Both the position numbers and the translations under genes were made by a program. From the NCBI RefSeq assembly GCF_014195655.1, contig NZ_JACICD010000003.1:124001-188000 (forward strand): 64,000 nucleotides of DNA, written 5' to 3'. Below the pieces are notes generated by a model that ran no database searches, was not told the origin of the DNA, and worked only from the letters and a program-made list of their open reading frames with translations. Origin of the DNA: Ancylobacter tetraedralis (GTDB lineage: Bacteria; Pseudomonadota; Alphaproteobacteria; Rhizobiales; Xanthobacteraceae). Positions within the stretch are counted from its first letter, which is position 1. Each line of letters opens with the position of its first letter. Below, in pieces: positions 1 through 8,453 of the stretch.

Positions 1-588
1 TTCCTCGATCCGCCGAAGGAACTGGTCGGCAAGATCAACGTCGCGCCGGAAATGAACGACGTGCTGTTCGCCACGATCAAGTATTTCGGTGGCAATTGGT
101 GCACGTCCGACAAGGAAGTGCTGAAGAAGGTGCGCGACAAGCTGGTCGAGGCCAAGCCGAAATGGCTGGCCATGGACTATAGCGTGACCGAGAAGCTGCC
201 GGCCGGCGACTATGCGGGCGTGTATTACTGGAACGGCGCCATCATGCGCTCGCGCCTGAAGAATCCGGATATCGCCTTCGGCTATCCCAAGGAGGGTTTT
301 CCCTTCTTCATGGACAGCGTCACCATCCTCAAGGATGCCAAGAACGTCGAGAACGCCAAGCTGTTCATGAACTTCATCATGGAGCCGGAGAACGCGGCGC
401 TGATCTCGTCCTTCGCGAAATATGCGAACGGCATCAAGGGTTCGGCCGAATTCCTGCCGCCCGAGATGAAGACCGCTCCGGAGCTCTCCGTGCCGGCGCA
501 GTTCGAGAAGGCCGGCGAGTTCCTCACCGCCTGCCCGCCGGAGGTCTCCCAGCTCTATACCCGCATCTGGACCGACGTGAACAAGTGA
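1..588 (+). CDS. Polyamine-type ABC transporter substrate-binding protein (C-terminal part)
   Basis: The gene is cut by the left edge; reading frame 1 is open from base 1 and gives about 195 residues ending in DVNK. The sequence looks like the C-terminal lobe of PotD/PotF-type periplasmic binding proteins: a WNGA segment, then a FPFFMDSVTILKDAKN stretch and an AKLFMNFIMEPENAALIS stretch, which in this family surround the ligand-closing helix. The family binds spermidine, putrescine or related cationic amines in the periplasm and delivers them to an ABC permease. No transporter partners are visible, so they would lie to the left. An amidase gene follows on the same strand and may act on the imported compound; the actual ligand cannot be told. 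Confidence 0.85.
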   Translation, partial: FLDPPKELVGKINVAPEMNDVLFATIKYFGGNWCTSDKEVLKKVRDKLVEAKPKWLAMDYSVTEKLPAGDYAGVYYWNGAIMRSRLKNPDIAFGYPKEGFPFFMDSVTILKDAKNVENAKLFMNFIMEPENAALISSFAKYANGIKGSAEFLPPEMKTAPELSVPAQFEKAGEFLTACPPEVSQLYTRIWTDVNK

Positions 589-597
589 TGCCATCTG

Positions 598-626
598 CCG
601 CCGCGCGCGGATAGGGTGCGCGGCGG
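598..626. terminator. GC-rich hairpin after the binding-protein gene
   Basis: Perfect 9-bp arms, CCGCCGCGC (598-606) and GCGCGGCGG (618-626), lie ten bases after the stop codon. No T-run follows, so it is either a weak terminator or an RNA-stabilising stem that would let the binding protein be made in excess over the downstream amidase. Confidence 0.45.
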
Positions 627-729
627 TGAGGTTCCGTTTGTCATCCCCGGTCGGGCGCCGGGGGTGGCGAGGGGAGGCAAACCCTGACGGGGCGGCCTCT
701 GCGCCACCGACCGAGACCGAGGCTTGTCC

Positions 730-2148
730 ATGCACCTCATGGATCTGACGGCGACCGAGCTGTCCCGGCTGATCGCCACGCGCGCCATCAGCCCGTCCGA
801 GACCATGGCGGCCTATCTTGAGCGGCTGCCGGCGGTGAATGGCGCCATTAACGCCATCGTCTCCCCGTGCGATCCCGATGCGCTGATGTCGCAGGCGCGG
901 GCGATGGATGACGCGCCGCGTCGCGGCTGGCTGCATGGCTTGCCCTTCGCGGTGAAGGACCTCGTCGCGGTGCGCGGCGTGCGCACCACCTATGGCTCGC
1001 CGCTCCACCGCGACAACGTGCCGGAATATGACGACCTGCTGGCGGCGCGGCTGCGCGCGGCGGGCGCGATCTTTACCGGCAAGACCAACACCCCGGAATG
1101 GGGCCATGGCAGCCACAGTTTCAATCCTGTGTTCGGCGTGACCCGCAATCCGTACGACACGACGCGCAGCGCCGGCGGCTCCTCCGGGGGCGCGGCGGCG
1201 GCGCTGGCCGCCCGGCTGGTGCCGGTGGCCGACGGCTCCGACATGATGGGCAGCCTGCGCAACCCCGCCGCCTTCTGCAATGTCTACGGCTTTCGGCCGA
1301 GCTATGGGCGCGTGCCCGGCGATGCGGACGGCGACACGTTTCTCGCGACGCTGGCGACCGACGGGCCGATGGCGCGCACGGTCGAGGATCTGGCGCGGCT
1401 GCTCGACGTGCTGGCGGGCGAGAACCCCCAAGTGCCGTTCGGCCGGCCGGCCGGCGATTTCGCCGGACAGCTGAAGCGCGATGGGCGGCGCGACCTGCGC
1501 GGCCTGAGGGTCGGCTGGCTGGGCGACTGGGGCGGCGCCTATGGCTGCGAGCCCGGCATACTCGACCTCTGCGAAGAGGGGCTGGGCGTGCTGGAATCCC
1601 TCGGTGCCCGGGTGGAAAGGCTCGCGCCGCCCTTCCCGGCGGAAGACCTGTGGACGGCGTGGATCCACCTGCGCGGCTTCCTCAACGCGGGCGCGAAGGG
1701 CGCGCAGGCCGCGGATCCGGCCGTGTTCGCGCAGCTCAAACCGGAGACGCAGTGGGAAATCCGCACCGGCCAGGCCGTGAGCGCCGCGCAGGTTTACGCG
1801 GCGAGCGTCGTGCGCTCGCGCTGGTACGCGACTGCCGCAAACCTCTTCCGGCGCTTCGACATTCTGGCCATGCCGGCCGCGCAGGTGTGGCCGTTCCCCG
1901 CCGAGTGGCGCTGGCCGCAGGCCATTAACGGGCGCGCCATGGATACCTATCACCGCTGGATGGAGGTAGTGGTGCCGGTGAGCCTGCTCGGGCTGCCTTC
2001 ACTGGCGGTGCCCTGCGGCTTCGGCCCGGGCGGACTGCCCACCGGCATGCAACTCATCGGGCCGGATGGCGGCGATGAAGCGGTTCTGGCGGTCGGCGCG
2101 CATTATCATCGCGCCACCGACTGGCCCGCGCGACGGCCGCCCCCATAG
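730..2148 (+). CDS. Amidase signature family hydrolase
   Basis: A 472-residue amidase-signature enzyme (PF01425), which hydrolyses a carboxamide to acid and ammonia. The Ser-cisSer-Lys triad is intact: Lys76 in FAVKDL, the cis-Ser in the GGSSGG loop (residues 149-154) and nucleophile Ser175 in DMMGSLRNPAAF. The length suits stand-alone amidases. It is not in a gatCAB operon, so a tRNA amidotransferase role is unlikely. The first ATG is at 730; an in-frame TTG lies two codons upstream. The gene follows the polyamine-type binding protein by about 140 bases on the same strand, which suggests catabolism of an imported amide or amine. The substrate is unknown. Confidence 0.88.
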   Translation: MHLMDLTATELSRLIATRAISPSETMAAYLERLPAVNGAINAIVSPCDPDALMSQARAMDDAPRRGWLHGLPFAVKDLVAVRGVRTTYGSPLHRDNVPEYDDLLAARLRAAGAIFTGKTNTPEWGHGSHSFNPVFGVTRNPYDTTRSAGGSSGGAAAALAARLVPVADGSDMMGSLRNPAAFCNVYGFRPSYGRVPGDADGDTFLATLATDGPMARTVEDLARLLDVLAGENPQVPFGRPAGDFAGQLKRDGRRDLRGLRVGWLGDWGGAYGCEPGILDLCEEGLGVLESLGARVERLAPPFPAEDLWTAWIHLRGFLNAGAKGAQAADPAVFAQLKPETQWEIRTGQAVSAAQVYAASVVRSRWYATAANLFRRFDILAMPAAQVWPFPAEWRWPQAINGRAMDTYHRWMEVVVPVSLLGLPSLAVPCGFGPGGLPTGMQLIGPDGGDEAVLAVGAHYHRATDWPARRPPP

Positions 2149-2162
2149 GCGGATCCCGCCGT

Positions 2163-2180
2163 GGGCAGGGCGTTCTGCCC
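2163..2180. terminator. Short hairpin between convergent genes
   Basis: Six-base arms GGGCAG (2163-2168) and CTGCCC (2175-2180) lie in the 35-base gap between the convergent amidase and pyruvyl-transferase genes. There is no T-run on either strand. Position rather than strength suggests a shared terminator. Confidence 0.3.
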
Positions 2181-2183
2181 GGC

Positions 2184-3251
2184 TCACGCGCCGAGCGTTG
2201 CGCTCCGCGCCTTGTCGTCGCGCCGGAGCCGGGACACGTCGTGCTGCAGCGTGAGCGCCCGCAGGGTCGGGTGATCCCATATCGTGCCGCCCGGCGCCGG
2301 CGCGAGCGGGGCGGCTGGCAATGGCAGGGCCTCGATCAGCGCATCGGCATCCGGCAGGTCGACCGGGTTCCAGTGCCTGTCGATGGCCCGCATCACCGCC
2401 GGCCAGTCGGTCAGTGCCTCGCGCGGCTGGGCATAGGCATGCAGCCGTGCGCGACCGAGGCCGCGATAGAGATCGATGATCCTGAGGTCGAGGGTCGGAT
2501 CCGCGCCGAGATCGAGATCGACCACGCCCGCCTCCGTGCTGGCCGGCGAGAAATAGAGGCAGGGAATGCCGTAGCTCTCGGCGACGACCATGCCATGCAG
2601 GCTCATCGAAACGATGCGCTCGCAGGCGCGGATTTCATCGAGCTTGTCACGCAGACCATCGAGCGCGATCGGGGTCACGGTGGTGATCAGGCGAATGTCG
2701 TCGCGCAGTTCGTCGGGAATGAGATAGCGCGCATAGGCCTCCAGCGGATGGGCCTCCATCTCGCGGTCGGCCAGTTCCGACAAATGCAGGATGCAGCCAA
2801 GCTTCCATTTCTTCGCCACCGGACGGCTGTCGAAGCGCGGCAGCAGCCACACCGGATCGCCATAGATGCCGGTGCCACCGCTGCCACCGGTCAGCAACCG
2901 CTCGGACACCGGGCCGCGCGTGGCGCGCACATGGAAACGGGAGCCGGCCGGCGGCACGAACGGCTCGCGCTCCGCCTCTGGCCGGGTGGGGTTGCGCCAG
3001 TTCGAGCAGCCGGTGCCCCAGAACCAGACATCGCCGCCGGAAAATCCATGGCCGATCGTGCCGACCGCGGCCATGCGGGGCGTCATCGACTGGCTCGGCA
3101 CGCGATGCACGGCAAGGCCGCTGATCAATGAAACCATGACCGGGCTCAAAGCATCGCCAAAATTGAGATAATTCATCTGCAATGTCGAACCGGCCCAGCC
3201 TAAGGGTATGCTGCCGGTGCGGGAGATGATGTCGTCCAGTATGTTCGGCAT
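2184..3251 (-). CDS. Polysaccharide pyruvyl transferase family protein (ExoV/GumL-like)
   Basis: About 355 residues from the ATG at 3251; an upstream in-frame TTG at 3329 would give 381 but has no visible ribosome site. The NYLNFGDALSP motif near the N-terminus and the late SMSLHGMVVAESYGIP motif are the two hallmarks of the pyruvyl transferase family (PF04230). Members transfer a ketal pyruvate from phosphoenolpyruvate to sugar residues of exopolysaccharides such as succinoglycan or xanthan. No other exopolysaccharide genes are nearby, so it acts as an orphan or serves a distant cluster. The exact sugar acceptor is unknown. Confidence 0.75.
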   Translation of the reverse strand: MPNILDDIISRTGSIPLGWAGSTLQMNYLNFGDALSPVMVSLISGLAVHRVPSQSMTPRMAAVGTIGHGFSGGDVWFWGTGCSNWRNPTRPEAEREPFVPPAGSRFHVRATRGPVSERLLTGGSGGTGIYGDPVWLLPRFDSRPVAKKWKLGCILHLSELADREMEAHPLEAYARYLIPDELRDDIRLITTVTPIALDGLRDKLDEIRACERIVSMSLHGMVVAESYGIPCLYFSPASTEAGVVDLDLGADPTLDLRIIDLYRGLGRARLHAYAQPREALTDWPAVMRAIDRHWNPVDLPDADALIEALPLPAAPLAPAPGGTIWDHPTLRALTLQHDVSRLRRDDKARSATLGA

Positions 3252-4049
3252 CAAATCGCCGGCTCCATTGTCCCGATGTTCGAGGGGGAGCAGGGTATAG
3301 CCTTCAGCCGCGATGTACAGCGGGTTCAATTCGTCGGGGCAGGGAAGGGGGATGCCTCAGCGCTCGCGCAGCATCTCGATCATCGAGCAGAGGCTTTGCT
3401 TGATCGTGATGAATCGCGGACGAAACGCGGGCGGCGCGATGAAAGCCGCCAGCTGAATCAGGATCAGCGACATATGGTAGCGAATTAGTTCCATTTTGCC
3501 CCCCAGCGGCGGGGACAATGGACAAGCTTTGCGGGTGGCTCAAGAGCGTTCCGCACTTTTTTACCGATAGGCGGCTGTGCCGGCCCGCTCTGCGCGAGCG
3601 GCCCGGCGGGGCCTGCTTGCGGCCGGATGGGGCTTCCCGCTCCATGCGCGCAGCTTGTTAAGCCAAAGTAGATGGGCGCTTCGGAGCGGAATATAGCCTG
3701 AAAGCCCGTCAGGATACCGTTGGTTACATTCGGAAACATTAGACAATATGAAGAAACTCGATATCCGGATCAAGTTCTGTTTATCTGCGCCCGTCTGGAC
3801 CGATCCCTGCCCGGACGCGGCCAGGCCGGGCCGGCGCTGCCCTCACGGGTCCGCTGCCGGCCCGTTTTCTCGCTCCGTCGAAATGGCGGGGCTCCGCGGC
3901 GCCCACCGGACGGGCCGCCGCATCGGGCATGTGGGCGCTCCCTCCGCGCTCGGATCCACCCGCAGCTTGTCGCCGGCGCGGGCGGATGACCGACTCACCC
4001 CGGCCGGGTTCTGCCCGACCGGGCCGCTTCAGGCTTCACGTCTACGGCG
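3252..4049. other. Gene-free stretch, about 0.8 kb
   Basis: It lies between the pyruvyl-transferase start and the end of the next transporter gene, both on the minus strand. It should hold the promoter of the former; bases 3655-3780 are clearly more AT-rich than the surroundings. A strong hairpin with a 5-base loop and 12-bp arms (one mismatch) lies at 3579-3607. Open frames here are short, shared between strands and resemble nothing I know. Confidence 0.5.
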
Positions 4050-5399
4050 TCACGCCTCCATGTCGACGTCGCGCGTCTCGGTGCCGAGCAGCAGCGCGAT
4101 GAGCGTCAGCACCGCCATGGCGGAGAGATAGACGCCAACCCAGAACGGACTGCCCCCGCCCCAGGCCCATAGCGCCACGGCGATGAACGGGGCGACCGCC
4201 GCGCCGAGGATCGAGGACACGTTGTAGGAAATGCCCGAGCCGGTGTAGCGCACGCTGGCGGGGAACAGTTCCGGCAGCAGCGCGCCCATCGGGCCGAAGG
4301 TCATGCCCATCAGGCTGAAGCCGACGATGAGCCATGCCATGACGCCGACCGGGCCGGAGGCGAGGATCGGCACCCAGGCGAGGCCGAAGACGATGATGGC
4401 GCTGGTCACGCAGATCAGCGTGCGACGACGGCCCCAGCGGTCCGCCCACGGGCCGGAGAGCATGGTGAAGATGCCGAAAAACACCACGCCGAAGATCATC
4501 ATCAGCACGAAGGTCGTGTAGTCGTAGCCAAGGCCGGGCAGCTTCGCCGTGGCGGCCGCGCGGCCATAGCTGAGCGAGAAGGTCGTCATCAGGTAGAACA
4601 GCACATAGGTCGCCAGCATATAGAAGGTGCCGAGTACCAGCTGACGCGTATGGGTGCGGAATACCGAAAACAGCGGCACGCTGTGCACCTTGCCGGCCTT
4701 CACCGTCTTCTTGAACGCCTCGCTCTCCACCAGGTTCAGCCGCACCCACAGGCCGACCACCACCATGACGACGGAGAACAGGAAGGGGATGCGCCAGCCC
4801 CATTGCAGGAAGGCGTCCGAGGGGCGCGAGGGATCGCTGGAGGGCAGGCCCGCGGCGATGAGGAGGAACAGCCCGTTGGCCAGGATGAAGCCGAGCGGCG
4901 CGCCGAGCTGGGGAAAGGTGCCGAACAGCGCGCGCTTGCCAGCGGGGGCGTTCTCGGTGGCGACCAGCGCCGCTCCGCTCCATTCCCCGCCGAGCGCGAA
5001 GCCCTGGGCGAGGCGCAGGATCACCAGCAGTGCCGGCGCCAGCCAGCCCACCTGCTCATAGGTCGGCAACGCGCCGATGAGGAAGGTGGCGATGCCCATG
5101 GTGAGCAGCGCGCCGACCAGCGTGACCTTCCGCCCGCGCCGGTCGCCCAGATGGCCGAAGAAGATGGCGCCGAGCGGCCGCGCCACCATGGCGGCGCCGA
5201 ACACCGCGAAGGAGGCGAGCAGGGCCGTCGTGTCGTTGCCGGAGGGGAAGAACAGATGCGGGAATACCAGCACCGCTGCCGTGGCATAGACGTAGAAATC
5301 ATAGAATTCGATGGTAGTGCCGATCAGGCTGGCGAGGATGACGCGCGAGCGCGGATTGGCAATGGCGGCGCCGGCGGGCGCGGCAAGACTGGACGACAT
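4050..5399 (-). CDS. MFS transporter, metabolite:H+ symporter (MHS) family
   Basis: A 449-residue, 12-helix major-facilitator protein. The N-terminal GTTIEFYDFYVYA segment (helix 1) and the loop 2-3 motif GHLGDRRGRK are typical of MHS-family symporters (ProP, ShiA and KgtP relatives), as is RLAQGFALGGEWSGA in helix 4. These import organic acids, betaines or shikimate with protons across the inner membrane. The start is the ATG at 5399, followed by about 20 polar residues before the first helix. It has no co-directional partner close by, so the substrate cannot be inferred from context. Confidence 0.85.
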   Translation of the reverse strand: MSSSLAAPAGAAIANPRSRVILASLIGTTIEFYDFYVYATAAVLVFPHLFFPSGNDTTALLASFAVFGAAMVARPLGAIFFGHLGDRRGRKVTLVGALLTMGIATFLIGALPTYEQVGWLAPALLVILRLAQGFALGGEWSGAALVATENAPAGKRALFGTFPQLGAPLGFILANGLFLLIAAGLPSSDPSRPSDAFLQWGWRIPFLFSVVMVVVGLWVRLNLVESEAFKKTVKAGKVHSVPLFSVFRTHTRQLVLGTFYMLATYVLFYLMTTFSLSYGRAAATAKLPGLGYDYTTFVLMMIFGVVFFGIFTMLSGPWADRWGRRRTLICVTSAIIVFGLAWVPILASGPVGVMAWLIVGFSLMGMTFGPMGALLPELFPASVRYTGSGISYNVSSILGAAVAPFIAVALWAWGGGSPFWVGVYLSAMAVLTLIALLLGTETRDVDMEA

Positions 5400-6233
5400 C
5401 GATTGGCTGCTCCGATGGCGATCGGGCGGCCGCGGCCGGCCCGACGACCGAATATGTCTCGAGCGGCCCTTTTAGAGCAGGATCCGTTCCGGCGCAGCCG
5501 GGCTGTCTCATACTTTCGTAGTGGCGTGATCGGGATTTGTCTTTGGCCAGGCTCGCCTTTGCTCGCCGGCTCCGGGGAGGCCGGCCCGGCCGACGCTGCC
5601 GCGCGTCAACCGGCGATGCGAGTCGCGGGCCTTCCCGTTCTTGTGACCGGCCGGGCACCGCCGCGATGGCCGCGCGCCTCATCATCCGCCGCCAATCCGG
5701 CTCGCGACCGGAAGGATGCCGCAGAGTCCGACAGACGTCACATGGCCGGGAGCAATGTCCGGGGTGACACACGCTGGGGAAGCTGGGTGCGTCTCAGTGT
5801 CATTAGGGTGTCATACGTTGCGTAATTCATCGCTCGAAAATCAAAAATACCCTATCGACAGCAACGTCATTCGTGCGAATGGAAAACAATAATATTCAAT
5901 ACGTCTTGTATATGCCGCCGGATATTAATTGGAATATGAAATGGTAAGAGTCATTCCTCTAGGGGATATACATTGGTATATTAGATATTGAATCTTGATC
6001 GAGAGGTGATATCTATCGATTGCGGATTGATGACGTAGCTTTCGTGAAATGTTGGCCTTACCGAACGTCAGTTACTGATGTTGAGCAAGGCGAAAGATCG
6101 ATCGCGAAGGCCGGCACGTTTCCTGTCCGGTCTCGGAGTTGGCGTCGCTCTTCGCAGAGATAGGTGCATGGCATCGAAGTCCGAAACGGCCGTGAAGAGC
6201 CGTGCGGTTGTGCAACAGGTCGAGGAAATTTCA
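5400..6233. other. Long divergent intergenic region with AT-rich leader
   Basis: The 834 bases separate two divergently transcribed transporter genes. The part up to about 5800 has normal GC content. Bases 5815-6060 are strikingly AT-rich, with many TA steps (for example ATATTCAATA, TATACATTGGTATATTAGATA). This is the likely promoter and regulatory region of the oxalate-type transporter. Similar segments CTCATACTTTCGTA (about 5509) and GTCATACGTTGCGTAA (about 5810) occur about 300 bases apart. No convincing gene is present. Confidence 0.55.
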
Positions 6234-7556
6234 ATGGAAGCGAGCACTGCGACACCGCAGACGTCGACGCGCGCCTGGGAACCCTGGTTCCAGCTGGCAT
6301 GCGGCATTGTCTGCATGGCAATGATTGCCAATCTTCAGTACGGATGGACCCTCTTCGTCGATCCCATCGACCAGGCGCATGGCTGGGGCCGCGCGGCGAT
6401 CCAGACCGCCTTCACCATCTTCGTTCTCACCGAGACATGGCTGGTGCCGATCGAGGCGTGGTTCGTTGATCGCTACGGCCCGCGGATCGTGCTGTCCTTC
6501 GGCGCGGTCATGATCGCGCTGGCCTGGGTGGTGAATTCCTACGCCTCCTCGCTGACCATGCTCTATGCCGGCGCGGTGCTGGGTGGCATTGGCGCCGGTT
6601 CGGTCTACGGCACCTGCGTGGGTAACGCGCTGAAGTGGTTCCCCTATCGGCGCGGCCTCGCGGCGGGCGCCACGGCGGCGGGCTTCGGTGCGGGCGCGGC
6701 GCTCACCGTCGTGCCGATCGCCAACATGATCGCCACCTCGGGCTACCAGTCGGCGTTCCTGTGGTTCGGCATCGGCCAGGGCGTCATCGTGCTGGTTGCC
6801 GCGCAGTTCCTCTATCCGCCCAAGTTCAAGATCGCCGCCCCGAAAAAGGCGCTGAGCCTGCCGCAGAGCAAGGTCGACTACCAGCCCTCGCAGACGCTCA
6901 GCAAGCCGGTGTTCTGGCTGCTCTACGCGATGTTCGTCATGGTCGCCTCGGGCGGCCTGATGGCAGCGGCGCAGATCGGCCCGATCGCCCATGATCTCGG
7001 CGTGGCCAACGTGCCGGTGAACATTCTGGGCCTGCAGGCCGTGGCACTCACCCTCGCCATTTCGCTGGACCGCATCTTCGACGGCTTCGGCCGCCCGATC
7101 TTCGGTTATGTCTCCGACCGTATCGGCCGCGAGAACACCATGTTCATCGCCTTCGGCACGGCGGCGGTGATGCTGCTCTTGCTCGTCTATCACGGCTCCA
7201 ACCCGGTCGTGTTCGTCGTCGCCACGGCCTGCTTCTTCGGTGTGTTCGGCGAAATCTACTCGCTGTTCCCCGCCACCGCGGGCGATACGTTCGGGTCGAA
7301 GTTCGCCGCCACCAATGCCGGCATGCTCTACACCGCCAAGGGTACCGCGGCGCTGCTGGTGCCGATCGCCAGCATCGTCGCGGCGGCCTATGGCTGGTAT
7401 GCGGTGTTCGCCATCGCGGTGGGCCTGAACGCCAGCGCCGCCTTCCTGGCCCTGTTCGTGCTGAAGCCTCTGCGTTCGCGCTTCATCGCCCGTTCGGCGG
7501 TCGAGGCGCAGAGCGGCACGGCGACGATCACCGGTCGCCAGTCGCCAGCGCACTGA
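6234..7556 (+). CDS. oxlT: Oxalate/formate antiporter family MFS transporter
   Basis: 440 residues from the ATG at 6234, which has a good ribosome site (GAGGAAA, spacing about 8); the frame is open upstream to 6078 but that part looks non-coding. Features of the OxlT family are the N-terminal NLQYGWTLFVDPI segment, a WFVDRYGPRI loop after helix 2, LKWFPYRRGLA in the central region, FDGFGRPIFGYVSDRIGREN in loop 8-9, and a late helix with LYTAKGTAAL, whose Lys matches the position needed for oxalate binding in OxlT (my inference from pattern). The protein would exchange oxalate for formate or a related acid. No oxalyl-CoA decarboxylase or formyl-CoA transferase genes are in the window. Confidence 0.78.
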   Translation: MEASTATPQTSTRAWEPWFQLACGIVCMAMIANLQYGWTLFVDPIDQAHGWGRAAIQTAFTIFVLTETWLVPIEAWFVDRYGPRIVLSFGAVMIALAWVVNSYASSLTMLYAGAVLGGIGAGSVYGTCVGNALKWFPYRRGLAAGATAAGFGAGAALTVVPIANMIATSGYQSAFLWFGIGQGVIVLVAAQFLYPPKFKIAAPKKALSLPQSKVDYQPSQTLSKPVFWLLYAMFVMVASGGLMAAAQIGPIAHDLGVANVPVNILGLQAVALTLAISLDRIFDGFGRPIFGYVSDRIGRENTMFIAFGTAAVMLLLLVYHGSNPVVFVVATACFFGVFGEIYSLFPATAGDTFGSKFAATNAGMLYTAKGTAALLVPIASIVAAAYGWYAVFAIAVGLNASAAFLALFVLKPLRSRFIARSAVEAQSGTATITGRQSPAH

Positions 7557-7577
7557 GCGTCATCTGCCGAAAAGACC

Positions 7578-7616
7578 AAACGCGCCGGGAGCCTCCTCCG
7601 GGCGCGTTTTTCTTTG
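7578..7616 (+). terminator. Rho-independent terminator
   Basis: A 14-bp stem (AAACGCGCCGGGAG with CTCCGGGCGCGTTT, one mismatch) is followed by TTTTCTTT, 21 bases after the transporter stop codon. The A and T tracts would let it also work for the minus-strand amidase gene ending at 7647. Confidence 0.85.
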
Positions 7617-7646
7617 TCGATCAATTGCTTGTTATGCGCTCTAGCG

Positions 7647-8453
7647 TCAGCCGCCCGGTATCAGCCGCCGATACACGTCCGGCCGCCGGTCGGGCAGATG
7701 GGTGCTGAGAGCCCGCGCCGTCTTCAGCCGCTCGGGGTCGAGATCGGCGAGAACCAGTTCCTCGCCATCGCCGGCCAGCACCAGATTGCCCCCCTGGGGG
7801 TCGCCGACGCAGGACAGGCCCATATAGTCCAGCTCGCCCTCGCGACCGCAGCGATTGGCATAGGCGACGAACAGCTCGTTCTCGAAGGAGCGCGCCGGCA
7901 CGACGAAGAGCGAGACGGCGTCATAGGGCTTCATGTTGGCGGTTGGCACGAGGACGAGGTCGGCACCGCCCAGAGCCAGCGCGCGGACCACTTCGGGGAA
8001 TTCCACGTCGTAGCAGATCAGCAGGCCGATCTTGAGCCCGTCGATCTCCGCCAATTCGGCGGTGCCCTCGCCGGGGGCGAACATCGCCCGGTCGATATCG
8101 CCGAACAGATGCGTCTTGCGGAAGTTCAGCAGGGTCCTGCCGTCCCGGTCGAGCAGCAGGGCGGAATTGTAGATGACCCCGCCCTCGCCGATCTCGGGGT
8201 AGCCATAGGCGAGGGCGATCCCGTGATGGCGCGCGATGTCCGCGGCGCGGCGGGCGCTCGGCCCGTCGCTGGGTTCGGCGGCGGCCAGCGCCGCCTCGCG
8301 GCCGATATTGTAGCCGGACAGAAACATTTCCGGGGCCACCAGCAAGCGAGCACCGGCTGCCGCGGCGCGGGCGGCGGCGGCGTCGAGCCGGTCGAGATTG
8401 GCGGCGGGGCGATTCTCGGGATCGCCCGCCGTCTGCAGCAACGCGATCCGCAT
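7647..8453 (-). CDS. Carbon-nitrogen hydrolase (nitrilase superfamily amidase)
   Basis: 268 residues with the complete Glu-Lys-Cys triad of the nitrilase superfamily: Glu42 (VAPEMFLSGY), Lys113 (NFRKTHLFGD) and Cys147 (LICYDVEFPE). The sequence resembles the aliphatic amidase and N-carbamoylputrescine amidase branches. Its ATG overlaps the stop codon of the upstream ureohydrolase gene (TGATG at 8455-8451), so the two proteins are probably translationally coupled and serve one pathway. A fitting idea is the arginine-oxidation route, where an amidase turns 4-guanidinobutyramide into 4-guanidinobutyrate before the ureohydrolase acts. The substrate is inference only. Confidence 0.88.
   Translation of the reverse strand: MRIALLQTAGDPENRPAANLDRLDAAAARAAAAGARLLVAPEMFLSGYNIGREAALAAAEPSDGPSARRAADIARHHGIALAYGYPEIGEGGVIYNSALLLDRDGRTLLNFRKTHLFGDIDRAMFAPGEGTAELAEIDGLKIGLLICYDVEFPEVVRALALGGADLVLVPTANMKPYDAVSLFVVPARSFENELFVAYANRCGREGELDYMGLSCVGDPQGGNLVLAGDGEELVLADLDPERLKTARALSTHLPDRRPDVYRRLIPGG

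Noticed and set aside
3485..3989. Short open frames in the gap between the pyruvyl transferase and the MHS transporter
   Set aside because: Low-complexity, overlapping on both strands, no ribosome sites and no family resemblance.
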